A stretch of DNA of 64,000 bases from Halobacillus kuroshimensis DSM 18393 (GCF_000425705.1 NZ_AUDY01000009.1:62001-126000), one strand, 5' to 3'; positions 1 to 9,266 are shown, numbered from the stretch's first letter. Made by a program: numbers and translations. Notes: a model not told the origin generated them from the letters alone.

Positions 1-2
1 TG

Positions 3-695
3 ACGGCTGGATTGTCGACGGTCGCTGTCCGTATGCCGGATCATCCGTTGGCTCTGGCTCTTTTGGAGGCGGCCGATACACCGCTGGCTGCTCCGAGTGC
101 CAACCGCTCCGGCCGTCCGAGTCCGACGACCGCTGCCCACGTCTATCAGGATCTGGATGGGCGGATTGCCGGTATCCTTGATGGGGGACCGACAGGAGTC
201 GGTCTGGAATCAACAGTGCTGGATATTACTGCGGAGGTTCCGGTCATTTTAAGGCCCGGGGGAGTGACGAAGGAAGATTTAGAGACTGTAATCCCCCGCG
301 TTGAAGTGGATCCGGCTTTGGCCGGCAGTGCCGAAGCCCCTAAGTCTCCCGGTATGAAATATAAGCATTATGCACCGGAAGCTCCGCTCTGGCTTGTGGA
401 AGGGGACGATTCCTTTTTTGCTGAAACGCTGACTGCGTGTAAATCCCGTGGAGAACGGGTCGGGATCATTGCAAGTCGGGAACTGGCGGATTTCCTTGAT
501 CACGACCGGATCATCCGCTGTGGATCCCGCCGCCATCTTTCAGAAGTGGCGGAAGGCTTGTACGGTGCTCTCCGTGAGTTCAAGGAAGCGGATGTTGATG
601 TTATTTTGTGCGAGTCCTTCCCGGAAACCGGGGTAGGTGCTGCTGTGATGAACCGTCTGAATAAAGCTGCTGAGAAAAAGGTCAAAGACCAATGA
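3..695 (+). CDS. tsaC: L-threonylcarbamoyladenylate synthase, C-terminal part (5' end outside window)
   Basis: This is the C-terminal part of the Sua5/YrdC/YwlC enzyme that makes threonylcarbamoyl-AMP from threonine, bicarbonate and ATP for the t6A37 modification of tRNA. The frame is open to the left edge and reads TAGLSTVAVRMPDHP, a conserved internal motif, so the TTG at 12 is not the real start. APSANRSGRPSPT and GLESTVLD belong to the catalytic YrdC fold. SPGMKYKHYAPEAPL marks the linker into the C-terminal Sua5 domain, so this is the long two-domain form. mntP follows, as ywlD follows ywlC in B. subtilis. Confidence 0.93.
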   Translation, partial: TAGLSTVAVRMPDHPLALALLEAADTPLAAPSANRSGRPSPTTAAHVYQDLDGRIAGILDGGPTGVGLESTVLDITAEVPVILRPGGVTKEDLETVIPRVEVDPALAGSAEAPKSPGMKYKHYAPEAPLWLVEGDDSFFAETLTACKSRGERVGIIASRELADFLDHDRIIRCGSRRHLSEVAEGLYGALREFKEADVDVILCESFPETGVGAAVMNRLNKAAEKKVKDQ

Positions 696-700
696 CATAG

Positions 701-752
701 CTCCCCCTCCTCGCGCATACGATGATACAGCATGTCCGGGGAGGGGGTTTTT
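701..752 (+). terminator. GC-rich hairpin with T-run that also contains the mntP ribosome binding site
   Basis: CCCCCTCC (703-710) pairs with GGAGGGGG (740-747), followed by a run of five T (748-752). The 3' arm is also the Shine-Dalgarno sequence of the mntP TTG start at 755. The same hairpin could therefore end tsaC transcription and sequester the mntP ribosome binding site. The 29-nt loop is long for a terminator. The regulatory reading is inference. Confidence 0.5.
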
Positions 753-754
753 CG

Positions 755-1291
755 TTGGAACAATTATCTTCACTGCTGCTGCTTTCCATCGCTTTGGGGT
801 TGGATGCTTTCTCTGTGTCGTTAGGGATAGGAATGCAGGCGGTGCGTATGAGATATGTCCTGCTGACAGGGATGGCCATCGGGCTTTTTCATATTTTCAT
901 GCCTGGATTGGGAATGCTTCTCGGACAGTGGTTGTCTGCCGGTGCGAGCGAGTGGGCGGAAATGGCTGGAGGCTTCATGCTGTTCGGTCTCGGTGCCTAT
1001 ACCGTATTTGCTTCATTTACGGAAAAACACGTAGTGTCCTATCGTCTCAGCGGAGTTGGGTTCTGGTTGTTTGCATTAAGTGTCAGTATCGACAGCTTTC
1101 CTGTCGGCTTCAGTCTGGGGCTGCGGGAGGCGGATGTGATGATAACGATTGCATCATTCGGCCTGTTCAGCATGCTGTTGACGTGGACGGGCTTTCTTAT
1201 AGGAAGAAGGGCCGGAGCTTTCATGGGGATTTACAGCGAGCTCCTGGGAGGCAGTATCCTGTGTGCCCTCGGCCTCTATGCCATCTTTTGA
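755..1291 (+). CDS. mntP: Manganese efflux pump MntP (YwlD)
   Basis: This is an integral membrane Mn2+ exporter of the DUF204/MntP family, about 178 residues with roughly six transmembrane helices. The two family half-repeats each keep an Asp in a helix: LGLDAFSVSLGIG near the N-terminus and SIDSFPVGFSLG in the second half. I chose TTG at 755 because it has a strong upstream GGGGAGGGGG and gives the usual family start; ATG at 722 would add eleven atypical residues. No yybP-ykoY manganese riboswitch was seen. It lies between tsaC and ywlE as in B. subtilis. Confidence 0.9.
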   Translation: MEQLSSLLLLSIALGLDAFSVSLGIGMQAVRMRYVLLTGMAIGLFHIFMPGLGMLLGQWLSAGASEWAEMAGGFMLFGLGAYTVFASFTEKHVVSYRLSGVGFWLFALSVSIDSFPVGFSLGLREADVMITIASFGLFSMLLTWTGFLIGRRAGAFMGIYSELLGGSILCALGLYAIF

Positions 1292-1363
1292 GCATTCTTT
1301 CAGGAAGAGAATCCTCTGTGATATGATGGAATAAAACGGATTCTATATGAGGAGAAATTGGAA

Positions 1364-1972
1364 ATGAATATCTTATTTGTATGTACAGGTAATACATGCC
1401 GCAGTCCGATGGCAGAAGCGATTCTCAAATCAAAATACGATCAGGACAAGGTGCGTTCTGCAGGGATTTTTGCCGGAAAAGGAGAACCGTTAGCGGAAAA
1501 CTCCAACCTTGTTCTACGTGAAATCGACCTGTCACTGAACCACCAGACGAGTCCGGTTTCAGCTGAAACCCTTGAATGGGCAGACCTAGTCCTGACAATG
1601 ACAGACCGCCATAAGCAGACGCTTGCGATTCAGTATCCTGACCATCAGGACAGGTTCTTCACCCTGAAGGAATACGTACTCATTGATGAAAATCAGTGGG
1701 GGGAATTGAAAGAACTTTACAGCCATTTTGAAGAAAAGCGAACAAGCCTGCTCGCCAAATACCATCATCTTAATGATGAAGAACTCGAATCCAGACTCCG
1801 TGAAGAGCTGGACGATGAGATTACACGGATTGAACGTTTGGAAAGACAACTCCCGGATGTGAATATTACGGATCCGTTCGGAGGAAGCCTGAATGTATAT
1901 CGGAGGACCAGGGATGAACTCAGCCGCCACATCGACGTTCTCGTAGACAAGCTGAAGGATGAGCAGTCATAA
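1364..1972 (+). CDS. ywlE: Protein-arginine phosphatase YwlE-like (low-molecular-weight phosphatase fold) with a helical insertion
   Basis: The P-loop CTGNTCRS at residues 7-14 is the CX5R(S) active site of LMW phosphatases, with Thr in the position typical of YwlE arginine phosphatases, which oppose the McsB kinase. The general-acid loop appears as DPFGG near residue 167. The protein is about 202 residues against about 150 in B. subtilis. The difference is a charged, helix-forming stretch of about 50 residues (roughly 108-160, rich in Glu, Leu and Arg) between the core and DPFGG. ATG at 1364 is preferred over TTG at 1358 because AGGAG at 1350-1354 is nine bases upstream. Confidence 0.88.
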   Translation: MNILFVCTGNTCRSPMAEAILKSKYDQDKVRSAGIFAGKGEPLAENSNLVLREIDLSLNHQTSPVSAETLEWADLVLTMTDRHKQTLAIQYPDHQDRFFTLKEYVLIDENQWGELKELYSHFEEKRTSLLAKYHHLNDEELESRLREELDDEITRIERLERQLPDVNITDPFGGSLNVYRRTRDELSRHIDVLVDKLKDEQS

Positions 1973-2091
1973 AAAAACGGGCCCCTCCGGGGGACGTGTG
2001 TACATAAGGATTTCCCTTCTTTCTATTCATTGACAGTCCTATAGGAAACTGGCACGATATAGTGGAATGTAGAAGAGGGGAGTGTCCGTAA

Positions 2092-2532
2092 ATGAAAGTC
2101 ATTCTTGCCTCCGATCACGGCGGTGTGAATTTACGTAGAGAAGTAGCAGAGGTCCTGACAGAACTGGACGTAACGTTTGAGGATGCCGGCTGTGATTGTG
2201 AAGAATCGGTGGATTATCCGGATTACGCGATACCGGCAGCGGAGCGCGTAGCGGCCGGTGAATTTGATAAAGCCATTTTAATCTGTGGGACGGGCATCGG
2301 GATGTCCATTTCCGCAAACAAAGTGAAAGGTATTCGAGCTGCCTTGGTGCATGATTTATTTACGGCAAAGGTCACACGCGAACATAATGACTCCAATGTC
2401 CTGTGCATGGGAGAGCGCGTCATCGGGCCAGGCCTGGCGAGGGAAATTGCCAGAACGTGGGTATCTACAGATTTCGAGGCTGGTCGTCACGAAAGACGTG
2501 TAAGTAAGATTGCCGAATATGAAAATAAGTAA
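2092..2532 (+). CDS. rpiB: Ribose-5-phosphate isomerase B
   Basis: This RpiB/LacAB-family enzyme of 146 residues interconverts ribose 5-phosphate and ribulose 5-phosphate in the pentose phosphate pathway. The N-terminal MKVILASDHGGVNLR and the phosphate/active-site loop CGTGIGMSISANKVKGIRA are both intact. ATG at 2092 follows GAGGGGAG. It corresponds to ywlF in B. subtilis and is followed by a strong hairpin terminator. Confidence 0.95.
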   Translation: MKVILASDHGGVNLRREVAEVLTELDVTFEDAGCDCEESVDYPDYAIPAAERVAAGEFDKAILICGTGIGMSISANKVKGIRAALVHDLFTAKVTREHNDSNVLCMGERVIGPGLAREIARTWVSTDFEAGRHERRVSKIAEYENK

Positions 2533-2578
2533 TACAATGGGATATAGAAATGCGGAGGTCTTACAGCTTTCGCTGCGA

Positions 2579-2617
2579 TAAAAAAGGAGGAGCAGAATCA
2601 GCTTCTCCTTTTTTATC
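2579..2617 (+). terminator. Rho-independent terminator after rpiB
   Basis: GGAGGAGC (2586-2593) pairs, with G-U pairs, to GCTTCTCC (2601-2608), flanked by an A-run before and a T-run after. It can work in both directions and separates rpiB from ywlG. Confidence 0.8.
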
Positions 2618-2670
2618 ATAAAGCCTGTGTTACCGGTGTTCCGGGTACTTACCAAAGGAGGTGCGGGGAA

Positions 2671-3240
2671 ATGGCGCAATGGAATCATGTGGAGAATGAT
2701 ATGAAGCAGCTGACAGATGAGCTGCTTGAATCTGATATTCTTCAGAAGGGTGTGTTTGTAGTCGGTTGTTCGACCAGTGAAATTGCCGGAGAGCGTATCG
2801 GCACATCCGGCAGCGAGGCGATCGCCGAATCTGTTTTTCATGCTTTGCTGGACATTCAGTCTGTCGACGGTGTCGACCTGGCTTTTCAATGTTGTGAACA
2901 TTTGAACAGGGCTCTGGTGGTGGAACGCTCCGTACTTGAGCGTGAGCGGCTGCGGGAAGTTGCGGCGGTTCCTGTTCCGAAGGCGGGAGGATCGATGGCT
3001 TCCTATGCCTTTAAGCATTTGAAGGATCCAGTCCTTGTTGAAGCCGTAGAGGCAGCGGGAGGTCTGGATATCGGAGACACGCTGATCGGCATGCATTTGA
3101 AGCGGGTGGCTGTTCCTGTCCGATTAAAGCAGAAAACAGTGGGACAAGCCCACATGACAGCAGCTAAAACCCGGCCTCCACTCATCGGTGGAGCACGGGC
3201 AGTGTATGAAAGGGATACAGAAGGATCGTTTTGTGACTAA
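2671..3240 (+). CDS. ywlG: YwlG family (DUF436, TIGR01440) conserved protein
   Basis: This 189-residue cytoplasmic protein belongs to the conserved Firmicute YwlG/DUF436 family, whose function is not established. [15 protein letters not shown] at residues 30-44 and [14 protein letters not shown] around 70-83 are the most conserved segments and carry Cys and His residues that could bind ligand or metal (inference). An excellent AAAGGAGGTG lies seven bases before ATG 2671. It sits immediately upstream of glyA, as in B. subtilis. Confidence 0.88.
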   Translation: MAQWNHVENDMKQLTDELLESDILQKGVFVVGCSTSEIAGERIGTSGSEAIAESVFHALLDIQSVDGVDLAFQCCEHLNRALVVERSVLERERLREVAAVPVPKAGGSMASYAFKHLKDPVLVEAVEAAGGLDIGDTLIGMHLKRVAVPVRLKQKTVGQAHMTAAKTRPPLIGGARAVYERDTEGSFCD

Positions 3241-3266
3241 GAGCCATGAAAGGGGAACGAAATACG

Positions 3267-4523
3267 ATGAATCATGTAAAAACAGCAGATGCAGAAATCT
3301 TTGCCGCGATGGAGAATGAAAGACAACGCCAACAGGATAATATTGAACTAATTGCCTCTGAAAACTTTGTTTCTGAAGCCGTCATGGAAGCCATGGGTTC
3401 TGTACTCACGAACAAATATGCAGAAGGGTACCCAGGGCGCCGCTACTACGGCGGCTGTGAGCACGTGGACGTCGTGGAAAACCTTGCGCGCGATCGTGCC
3501 AAAGAATTGTTTGGAGCGGAACACGTAAACGTTCAGCCCCACTCCGGAGCTCAGGCAAATATGGCTGTTTACTTTACAGTATTGGAGCACGGCGATACTG
3601 TACTCGGCATGAACCTCAGCCATGGTGGTCACTTAACACACGGCAGTCCAGTGAACTTCAGTGGGAAGCTGTACAACTTTGAAGAGTACGGCGTTGATGA
3701 AAACGATCAGAAAATCGATTATGACGCTGTGCTCGCAAAAGCCAAAGAAGTCCAGCCGAAGCTGATTGTTGCTGGTGCCAGTGCCTATCCGAGAGAAATT
3801 GATTTTGCAAAATTCCGGGAGATTGCTGATGAAGTGGGTGCCTACCTGATGGTGGATATGGCTCACATTGCAGGACTTGTAGCATCCGGCCTTCATCCAA
3901 ACCCTGTTCCTCACGCCCAGTTTGTAACAACTACGACCCACAAGACTCTCCGTGGTCCTCGTGGTGGAATGATCCTCTGTGAAAAAGAGTTTGCGAAGAA
4001 AATTGACAAGAACGTTTTCCCTGGTATGCAGGGCGGCCCGCTTATGCATATCATCGCAGCGAAGGCGGTCTCCTTTAAAGAAGCGCTGCAGCCTGAATTC
4101 AAACAGTATTCCCGCCAGGTGATTGCTAATGCCAAGCACCTTGGAGAGGCTCTAGTAAATAAAGGTGTGGATATTGTTTCCGGCGGAACGGACAACCATT
4201 TGCTGTTACTGGACTTAAGAAGCAAGGAGTTGACCGGGAAAGTCGTTGAGAAATCCTTGGATGCCATTGGACTGACAACGAACAAAAACGCCATTCCGTT
4301 TGACCCTGAGAGTCCCTTCGTTACGAGCGGCATCCGGATCGGAACAGCTGCCGTCACAAGCCGTGGCTTCAAGGAAGCGGAAATGGAAGAAATCGCAGAT
4401 CTGATTGCCTTCACGCTTGACCACCATGAAGATGAAGAGAAAATGAAAGAAGCAGAGAAGCGCGTTCGTGCACTCACTTCCCGCTTTCCTCTATACCAGA
4501 CGTTAAATTATTCGTCCATCTGA
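3267..4523 (+). CDS. glyA: Serine hydroxymethyltransferase
   Basis: This PLP enzyme transfers the serine hydroxymethyl group to tetrahydrofolate, producing glycine and methylene-THF. The 418-residue protein has the N-terminal [19 protein letters not shown] substrate motif and the PLP-lysine segment [14 protein letters not shown], with Lys at about position 226. ATG at 3267 is preferred over 3246 because AGGGGA at 3251-3256 lies ten bases upstream and the family starts here. ywlG ends 26 bases before it, so the two are probably co-transcribed. Confidence 0.97.
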   Translation: MNHVKTADAEIFAAMENERQRQQDNIELIASENFVSEAVMEAMGSVLTNKYAEGYPGRRYYGGCEHVDVVENLARDRAKELFGAEHVNVQPHSGAQANMAVYFTVLEHGDTVLGMNLSHGGHLTHGSPVNFSGKLYNFEEYGVDENDQKIDYDAVLAKAKEVQPKLIVAGASAYPREIDFAKFREIADEVGAYLMVDMAHIAGLVASGLHPNPVPHAQFVTTTTHKTLRGPRGGMILCEKEFAKKIDKNVFPGMQGGPLMHIIAAKAVSFKEALQPEFKQYSRQVIANAKHLGEALVNKGVDIVSGGTDNHLLLLDLRSKELTGKVVEKSLDAIGLTTNKNAIPFDPESPFVTSGIRIGTAAVTSRGFKEAEMEEIADLIAFTLDHHEDEEKMKEAEKRVRALTSRFPLYQTLNYSSI

Positions 4524-4528
4524 CACGA

Positions 4529-4560
4529 AGAGCTGCCTGTATACAGGCAGCTCTTTCTTT
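4529..4560 (+). terminator. Terminator after glyA
   Basis: A perfect palindrome (AGAGCTGCCTGTA and its complement, 4529-4554) is followed by TTTCTTT. Confidence 0.92.
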
Positions 4561-4658
4561 ATGGATTCTTTTCATTTTCCATCCATCTGTGAATGATTAT
4601 CCTATGCTGTTCATAAAGGAAATTAACATTTTGTAAGGAAATCGAAATGAAATCCGGG

Positions 4659-4687
4659 TTGCAGGAGAGAGGCTTTTTCAGTACAAT
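4659..4687 (+). promoter_or_regulatory. Sigma-A-type promoter for upp
   Basis: TTGCAG (4659-4664), a 17-base spacer and TACAAT (4682-4687) lie 36 bases before the upp start and after the glyA terminator. No PyrR-type attenuator was recognised. Confidence 0.6.
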
Positions 4688-4723
4688 TTAAAGGATGTAA
4701 ATTTTGAGAAGGAGTGAATGGCA

Positions 4724-5356
4724 ATGGCAAACGTTTATGTACTGGATCACCCTTTGATTCAACATAAGTTGACCTACATACGTAAAAAAGAGACGGGGAC
4801 GAAAGACTTTCGTGAGCTCGTGGATGAAGTAGCTGCTCTTATGGCTTTTGAAATCACACGCGATCTTCCATTGGAAGAAGTTGAAATTGATACGCCTGTT
4901 GTGGAACAGGCCAGAGCGAAAGTGCTGACAGGGAAGAAAATCGGCCTTGTTCCTATTTTACGTGCAGGCTTGGGTATGGTGGATGGAATTATACAATTGA
5001 TTCCAGCTGCGAAAATCGGTCACGTTGGACTATATCGTGATCCTGAGACGCTGAAGCCGGTGGAGTATTATGTCAAACTTCCAAGTGATATCGAAGAACG
5101 TGAACTGATTGTCATCGATCCGATGCTGGCCACAGGCGGATCTGCCAATGAAGCAATCCACTCCTTGAAGAAACGTGGAGCACGCCAAATCCGCCTGATG
5201 TGCCTTGTAGCGGCGCCTGAAGGTGTAGAAGCTGTTCAGGCAGAGCACCCGGATGTTGATATCTACCTGGCAGCCCTTGATGAAAAACTGAATGAAAAAG
5301 GCTATATTGTCCCTGGTCTCGGCGACGCCGGCGACCGTCTATATGGCACGAAGTAA
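4724..5356 (+). CDS. upp: Uracil phosphoribosyltransferase
   Basis: This enzyme converts uracil and PRPP to UMP in pyrimidine salvage. The 210-residue protein matches the Bacillus enzyme closely, with [13 protein letters not shown], the PRPP loop [12 protein letters not shown] and the C-terminal uracil-binding [16 protein letters not shown] at 4724 is preferred because GAAGGAG ends nine bases upstream; ATG at 4718 would leave only three. Confidence 0.97.
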   Translation: MANVYVLDHPLIQHKLTYIRKKETGTKDFRELVDEVAALMAFEITRDLPLEEVEIDTPVVEQARAKVLTGKKIGLVPILRAGLGMVDGIIQLIPAAKIGHVGLYRDPETLKPVEYYVKLPSDIEERELIVIDPMLATGGSANEAIHSLKKRGARQIRLMCLVAAPEGVEAVQAEHPDVDIYLAALDEKLNEKGYIVPGLGDAGDRLYGTK

Positions 5357-5395
5357 ACGTACGGCTACTATTCCTCAACAGAAGGAGGGAGCACC

Positions 5396-6547
5396 ATGGC
5401 AGAGCGAATTAAAGTAATGACCATTTTTGGTACAAGACCGGAAGCTATCAAAATGGCTCCGCTTGTATTGGAATTGAAAAAGCGCAGTGACGAGTTTGAG
5501 CCGATTGTAACAGTAACCGCTCAGCACCGCGAAATGCTGGATCAGGTGCTGACGATCTTTGACATCACTCCTGATTATGATCTGGATATTATGAAAGACC
5601 GGCAGACACTCGCCCAGGTAACGACGAGGGCGCTGGAAGGTCTGGATAACGTCATGAAGGAAACAAAGCCGGATGTTGTTCTGGTGCACGGAGATACGAC
5701 CACAACATTCGCAGCTTCCCTTGCAGCCTATTACAATCAGATTCCTGTCGGGCACGTGGAGGCTGGACTTCGCACGTGGAATAAGTACTCGCCGTTCCCG
5801 GAAGAAATGAACAGGCAGCTGACAGGTGTCATGGCAGATCTTCATTTTGCTCCGACGAACAAGTCCAGGGATAACCTGATCGCTGAGAATAAATCAGAGG
5901 ACCATATTTTCGTAACCGGAAATACGGCCATCGATGCACTGCAGACGACCGTCCGGGCAGATTATCAATCGGCTGTACTGGATGAAGTCGGCTCCAAGCG
6001 TCTTGTGTTAATGACGGCGCACCGCAGGGAAAACCTCGGTAACAATATGGAGCAGATGTTCAGAGCGATTAAGCGTCTCGTTCAGGAACACGAAGATATT
6101 GAAGTCGTCTATCCAGTTCATCTGAATCCAGTTGTCAAAGAAACGGCGGACAGCATTCTTGGTGATGATGACCGGATTAAATTGATTGATCCTCTTGATG
6201 TCATCGACTTTCATAACTTTGCTTCCCGTGCACATTTGATTCTGACCGATTCCGGCGGTGTGCAGGAAGAAGCACCGTCTCTCGGTGTACCTGTCCTTGT
6301 CCTTCGTGATACGACTGAACGCCCTGAGGGGATTGAAGCAGGTACGTTAAAACTTGCCGGAACAGATGAAGACCATATTTTCCACCTTGCTCATGAGCTT
6401 TTATCTGAAGATGAGAAGCATGAACAGATGGCGAAGGCGTCCAACCCTTATGGAGATGGACAAGCATCTGCGCGCATTGCAGAAGCCATCCAATATTATT
6501 TCGGCCGCAGGCAGGAAAAGCCGGCAGCTTTTGAAATTGACGAATAA
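5396..6547 (+). CDS. mnaA: UDP-N-acetylglucosamine 2-epimerase (non-hydrolysing)
   Basis: This enzyme interconverts UDP-GlcNAc and UDP-ManNAc, supplying ManNAc for wall teichoic acid linkage units or other surface glycans. The 383-residue protein has TIFGTRPEAIKMAPLV at the N-terminus, VLVHGDTTTTF, GHVEAGLRT, and the UDP-binding DSGGVQEEAPSLGVPVL. It is 39 bases downstream of upp with its own GAAGGAGGGAG ribosome site, and ends at a strong terminator. mnaA (yvyH) and wecB are the equivalent names. Confidence 0.95.
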   Translation: MAERIKVMTIFGTRPEAIKMAPLVLELKKRSDEFEPIVTVTAQHREMLDQVLTIFDITPDYDLDIMKDRQTLAQVTTRALEGLDNVMKETKPDVVLVHGDTTTTFAASLAAYYNQIPVGHVEAGLRTWNKYSPFPEEMNRQLTGVMADLHFAPTNKSRDNLIAENKSEDHIFVTGNTAIDALQTTVRADYQSAVLDEVGSKRLVLMTAHRRENLGNNMEQMFRAIKRLVQEHEDIEVVYPVHLNPVVKETADSILGDDDRIKLIDPLDVIDFHNFASRAHLILTDSGGVQEEAPSLGVPVLVLRDTTERPEGIEAGTLKLAGTDEDHIFHLAHELLSEDEKHEQMAKASNPYGDGQASARIAEAIQYYFGRRQEKPAAFEIDE

Positions 6548-6550
6548 AAA

Positions 6551-6584
6551 GGAAGCTGAGCTCATTCGAGCTCAGCTTTTTTTT
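6551..6584 (+). terminator. Terminator after mnaA
   Basis: AAGCTGAGCTC (6553-6563) pairs with GAGCTCAGCTT across a short loop, followed by a run of eight T. Confidence 0.92.
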
Positions 6585-6641
6585 ATGGAAGTATAATCGT
6601 TCTTTACTGGCAGAAGCTATCATAAAAAGGAGCGCACCGTT

Positions 6642-8798
6642 ATGAAACTTTTGGTTCCGATAATGTCTGTCTTCCTGATGGTTTCAGGCTTTCGTGCTCC
6701 GGAGCCCGATGAAGAGGTCACCATCATCATAGAGGTGGAACAGCCCGTGGCAGAGTTTGTTGATGAACTGGAGCGGACGTTTCCGAGGCTTGAAGTTGTC
6801 GCCCGATATGACACTCTGTTGAATGCCGCAGCCGTTAAGGGCCCGGTGAATGAACTTGAAAAGGCAGCGAGGATGGAAACGGTCAGGAACCAGCACGCTG
6901 TTACCCAGTATCAGACCCTCGCCACAGACGAAATCCCCTACTCCACCCACACTCTTCGTAACGAGATGCAGACTTCCTGTACAGGGAAGGGCGTGAAAGT
7001 GGGGGTGATTGATACCGGTGTGGATTACACCCACCCTGATTTAACGAAAAATTATCAGGGAGGCTACGACACCGTGGACTTTGATGATGATCCAATGGAA
7101 ACAGAAGGAGAGGGTGCGACGATCCACGGCACACATGTAGCCGGAGTCATTGCTGCTGATGGGGAGATGAAGGGGATGGCTCCTGATGCTGATCTGTATG
7201 CTTATCGAGCGCTCGGTCCAGGAGGGATGGGAACGTCTGTCCAGGTCATCGCCGCACTAGAAGAAGCTGTGGAAGATGGTATGGACGTCATCAACCTTTC
7301 ACTCGGGAATGATGTGAACGGTCCGGATTGGCCGACGACGCATGCTGTCAACAAAGCCGTTGAAATGGGAGCTGTCGTTGTAGCTGCCGCAGGGAATTCA
7401 GGTCCGGATGCGTGGACAGTCGGTTCACCGGCCACTTCCAGACTTGCCGTAACCGTCGGGGCCTCCTCTATGAAAACAGAAGTCCCAGCCCTGAAGATCC
7501 CTGGTGAAAAACAGAGTATAAACATCCAGACACTTTCCGGGTCTGTTCCCTGGTCGCTGAAAAAAAAGTATCCGGTCGTTTATGCAGGGACAGGGGAGAA
7601 AGAGGTGACTGATGCCCGTGGGCACATCGTCTTGTTTGAGCGTGGAGGGCTGCCTTTTTTCGAAAAAGCCTTAAAGGCGTATCAAGCGGGAGCGGAGGCT
7701 GTGCTCATCTACAATCATGAAGAGGGTTCATTCAGTGGCGGGCTGAATGGAAGCAGGATCCCGATTCCGGCAGCCTCGCTGACAAAGAAGGAAGGGCTGT
7801 GGCTGAAGGAAAAGGCCGTCGAGCAGAACCAATGGGTCGAAACCGTCATGCTTCCGGAGGATGAGCAAGTGGCTCCATTCAGTTCACGCGGGCCTGTCAC
7901 AACAAACTGGGAGGTCAAACCTGATCTCCTTGCACCTGGTGTAGCTGTATGGAGTACAATCCCGGGCGGCTATACATCTCTGCAGGGCACGAGTATGGCC
8001 GCCCCGCACATTGCCGGTGCGGCAGCCTTGTTGAAGGAAGCGCATCCGGACTGGACGCCGAAAGAAATCAAGAGTGCGTTGGTAAGTACAGCGGATGTGA
8101 TGGAGGGAAAAGGAGAGTCATTTCTTCCGACGGAACAGGGCGCAGGGGTATTTAATATGAAGGAAGCTCTTCAACCGCCGCTTCTTTTTCATCAGGAGGA
8201 CATGGTCATTGGAAAAGTTGAAGGACGACTGGAGCGAAAAAACCTTGCATTAACCTTGGAAAACCGAACCGACGAAGCTGTAGAGGTCCGGTTTCAACAA
8301 CCGGAGAGAAAACAGGGGGAGACATGGGAGCTGCCGCTGCCATTCCGTCTTGAAGGTAATGAAACAAAGGAAGTCAGCATAGGACTTGGGTTGAATGGAT
8401 CGTTCCTGGACGACGGCGTGCAGGAAGGGTACGTGTCCTTTCAAGCAGGTGGGGTGCCTTACCATGTTCCTTATATGTACGTGAATCAGAAATCGACCTA
8501 TGAATGGGTTTCAGGATTTGAGTTCACCCAAAGGTGGCCGGCTGGGGAAAAGGCCGAATACCGTTTTCACCTTTCGGATCCCGTGGATGGTATTGTTATT
8601 GACCTGTATCGTGCGGGGACGATGATGTGGGCAGCCACTCTTGTGGAGCTGGGGGAACAGGAAGCCGGCATGGTGGAAGGGGAAGTCTCTGTCAAGAATC
8701 AGGATCTGGCAGGGATGTATACAGCAGTGGTGGAAATTGTGCATGGCGGGGAGAAGGCAAGCTATGCTTTCCCTGTATATATAGAAGGGAATCGATAA
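6642..8798 (+). CDS. Secreted subtilisin-like serine protease, Vpr-type with PA domain
   Basis: This S8-family extracellular protease has 718 residues. Residues 1-20 are a signal peptide, and residues about 25-90 resemble an I9-type inhibitory propeptide. The catalytic triad is intact: Asp124 in GVIDTGVDYTHPDL, His165 in IHGTHVAGV and Ser451 in GTSMAAPHIAGAAAL. The oxyanion Asn is in AAAGNSGPD. A protease-associated (PA) insert lies between the His and Ser blocks (about 330-400), as in B. subtilis Vpr, which is longer (about 800). The C-terminal 200 residues are beta-rich and lack sorting motifs. It is a single-gene unit between mnaA and the atp operon. Confidence 0.9.
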   Translation: MKLLVPIMSVFLMVSGFRAPEPDEEVTIIIEVEQPVAEFVDELERTFPRLEVVARYDTLLNAAAVKGPVNELEKAARMETVRNQHAVTQYQTLATDEIPYSTHTLRNEMQTSCTGKGVKVGVIDTGVDYTHPDLTKNYQGGYDTVDFDDDPMETEGEGATIHGTHVAGVIAADGEMKGMAPDADLYAYRALGPGGMGTSVQVIAALEEAVEDGMDVINLSLGNDVNGPDWPTTHAVNKAVEMGAVVVAAAGNSGPDAWTVGSPATSRLAVTVGASSMKTEVPALKIPGEKQSINIQTLSGSVPWSLKKKYPVVYAGTGEKEVTDARGHIVLFERGGLPFFEKALKAYQAGAEAVLIYNHEEGSFSGGLNGSRIPIPAASLTKKEGLWLKEKAVEQNQWVETVMLPEDEQVAPFSSRGPVTTNWEVKPDLLAPGVAVWSTIPGGYTSLQGTSMAAPHIAGAAALLKEAHPDWTPKEIKSALVSTADVMEGKGESFLPTEQGAGVFNMKEALQPPLLFHQEDMVIGKVEGRLERKNLALTLENRTDEAVEVRFQQPERKQGETWELPLPFRLEGNETKEVSIGLGLNGSFLDDGVQEGYVSFQAGGVPYHVPYMYVNQKSTYEWVSGFEFTQRWPAGEKAEYRFHLSDPVDGIVIDLYRAGTMMWAATLVELGEQEAGMVEGEVSVKNQDLAGMYTAVVEIVHGGEKASYAFPVYIEGNR

Positions 8799-8799
8799 A

Positions 8800-8835
8800 A
8801 AAAGCACCGCAGAACGAGGTTCTGTGGTGCTTATC
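8800..8835. terminator. Hairpin after the protease gene, better oriented for the minus strand
   Basis: AAGCACCGCAGAAC (8802-8815) pairs with GTTCTGTGGTGCTT. The T-run is on the minus-strand side, so termination of plus-strand transcripts may be weak. Confidence 0.6.
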
Positions 8836-8942
8836 TGTGGCTTTGGAATCGTGGTTATTTTTATGCAGGAAGATTGTGTCACAATTGTGACGGAAATGTG
8901 ATCGAACGGTGTCAATCCTTTGTATTTTTAATCACAAACACA

Positions 8943-8971
8943 TTGACATGAAACCACCCCTATTGTATTCT
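8943..8971 (+). promoter_or_regulatory. Sigma-A-type promoter of the atp operon
   Basis: A consensus TTGACA (8943-8948), a 17-base spacer and TATTCT (8966-8971) lie about 75 bases before atpZ in the only sizeable gap upstream of the operon. Confidence 0.75.
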
Positions 8972-9046
8972 TACATAGTGTGGAATGATAAGGTTTTCAT
9001 AGGTGACTTGCAGATGCCATCCTGAAAGTGGAAGGGAAGGAAATGA

Positions 9047-9265
9047 TTGAAAAAATACGATCCTCCTTTTAAAGCGATGGCGCTGACCAGCAGTATTCTT
9101 TCCCAGCTTGCAGGCGGTCCGCTCGCAGGTGTTTTTTTAGGGAAATGGGTGGACAGTCACTATTCCACTGAACCCACATTCTTAATCATTGGATTATTCC
9201 TTGGGTTAGGTGCAGGTACATATGGAACCATTCATTTAGTACGGACGTATACGGGAGACGATTAA
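9047..9265 (+). CDS. atpZ: AtpZ/AtpI-family small membrane protein of the ATP synthase operon
   Basis: This 72-residue protein has two hydrophobic helices (about 12-33 and 44-65) and the conserved GGPLAGVFLGKWVDSHY turn of the AtpZ (ATPase_gene1) family. Such proteins sit first in alkaliphile and halophile Bacillus atp operons and have been linked to F-ATPase assembly or Mg2+ supply. The start is TTG at 9047, five to six bases after GGGAAGGA; the nearby ATG at 9043 is out of frame. atpI starts one base after its stop. Confidence 0.85.
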   Translation: MKKYDPPFKAMALTSSILSQLAGGPLAGVFLGKWVDSHYSTEPTFLIIGLFLGLGAGTYGTIHLVRTYTGDD

Positions 9266-9266
9266 C

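Noticed and set aside
1972-2002. ACGGGCCCCTCCGGGGGACGT hairpin after ywlE
   Set aside because: The stem is GC-rich, but the poly-A/T tract is on the wrong side for ywlE; not supported as a terminator.
3246-3266. Earlier ATG for glyA
   Set aside because: It has no ribosome site, and the conserved enzyme starts at 3267.
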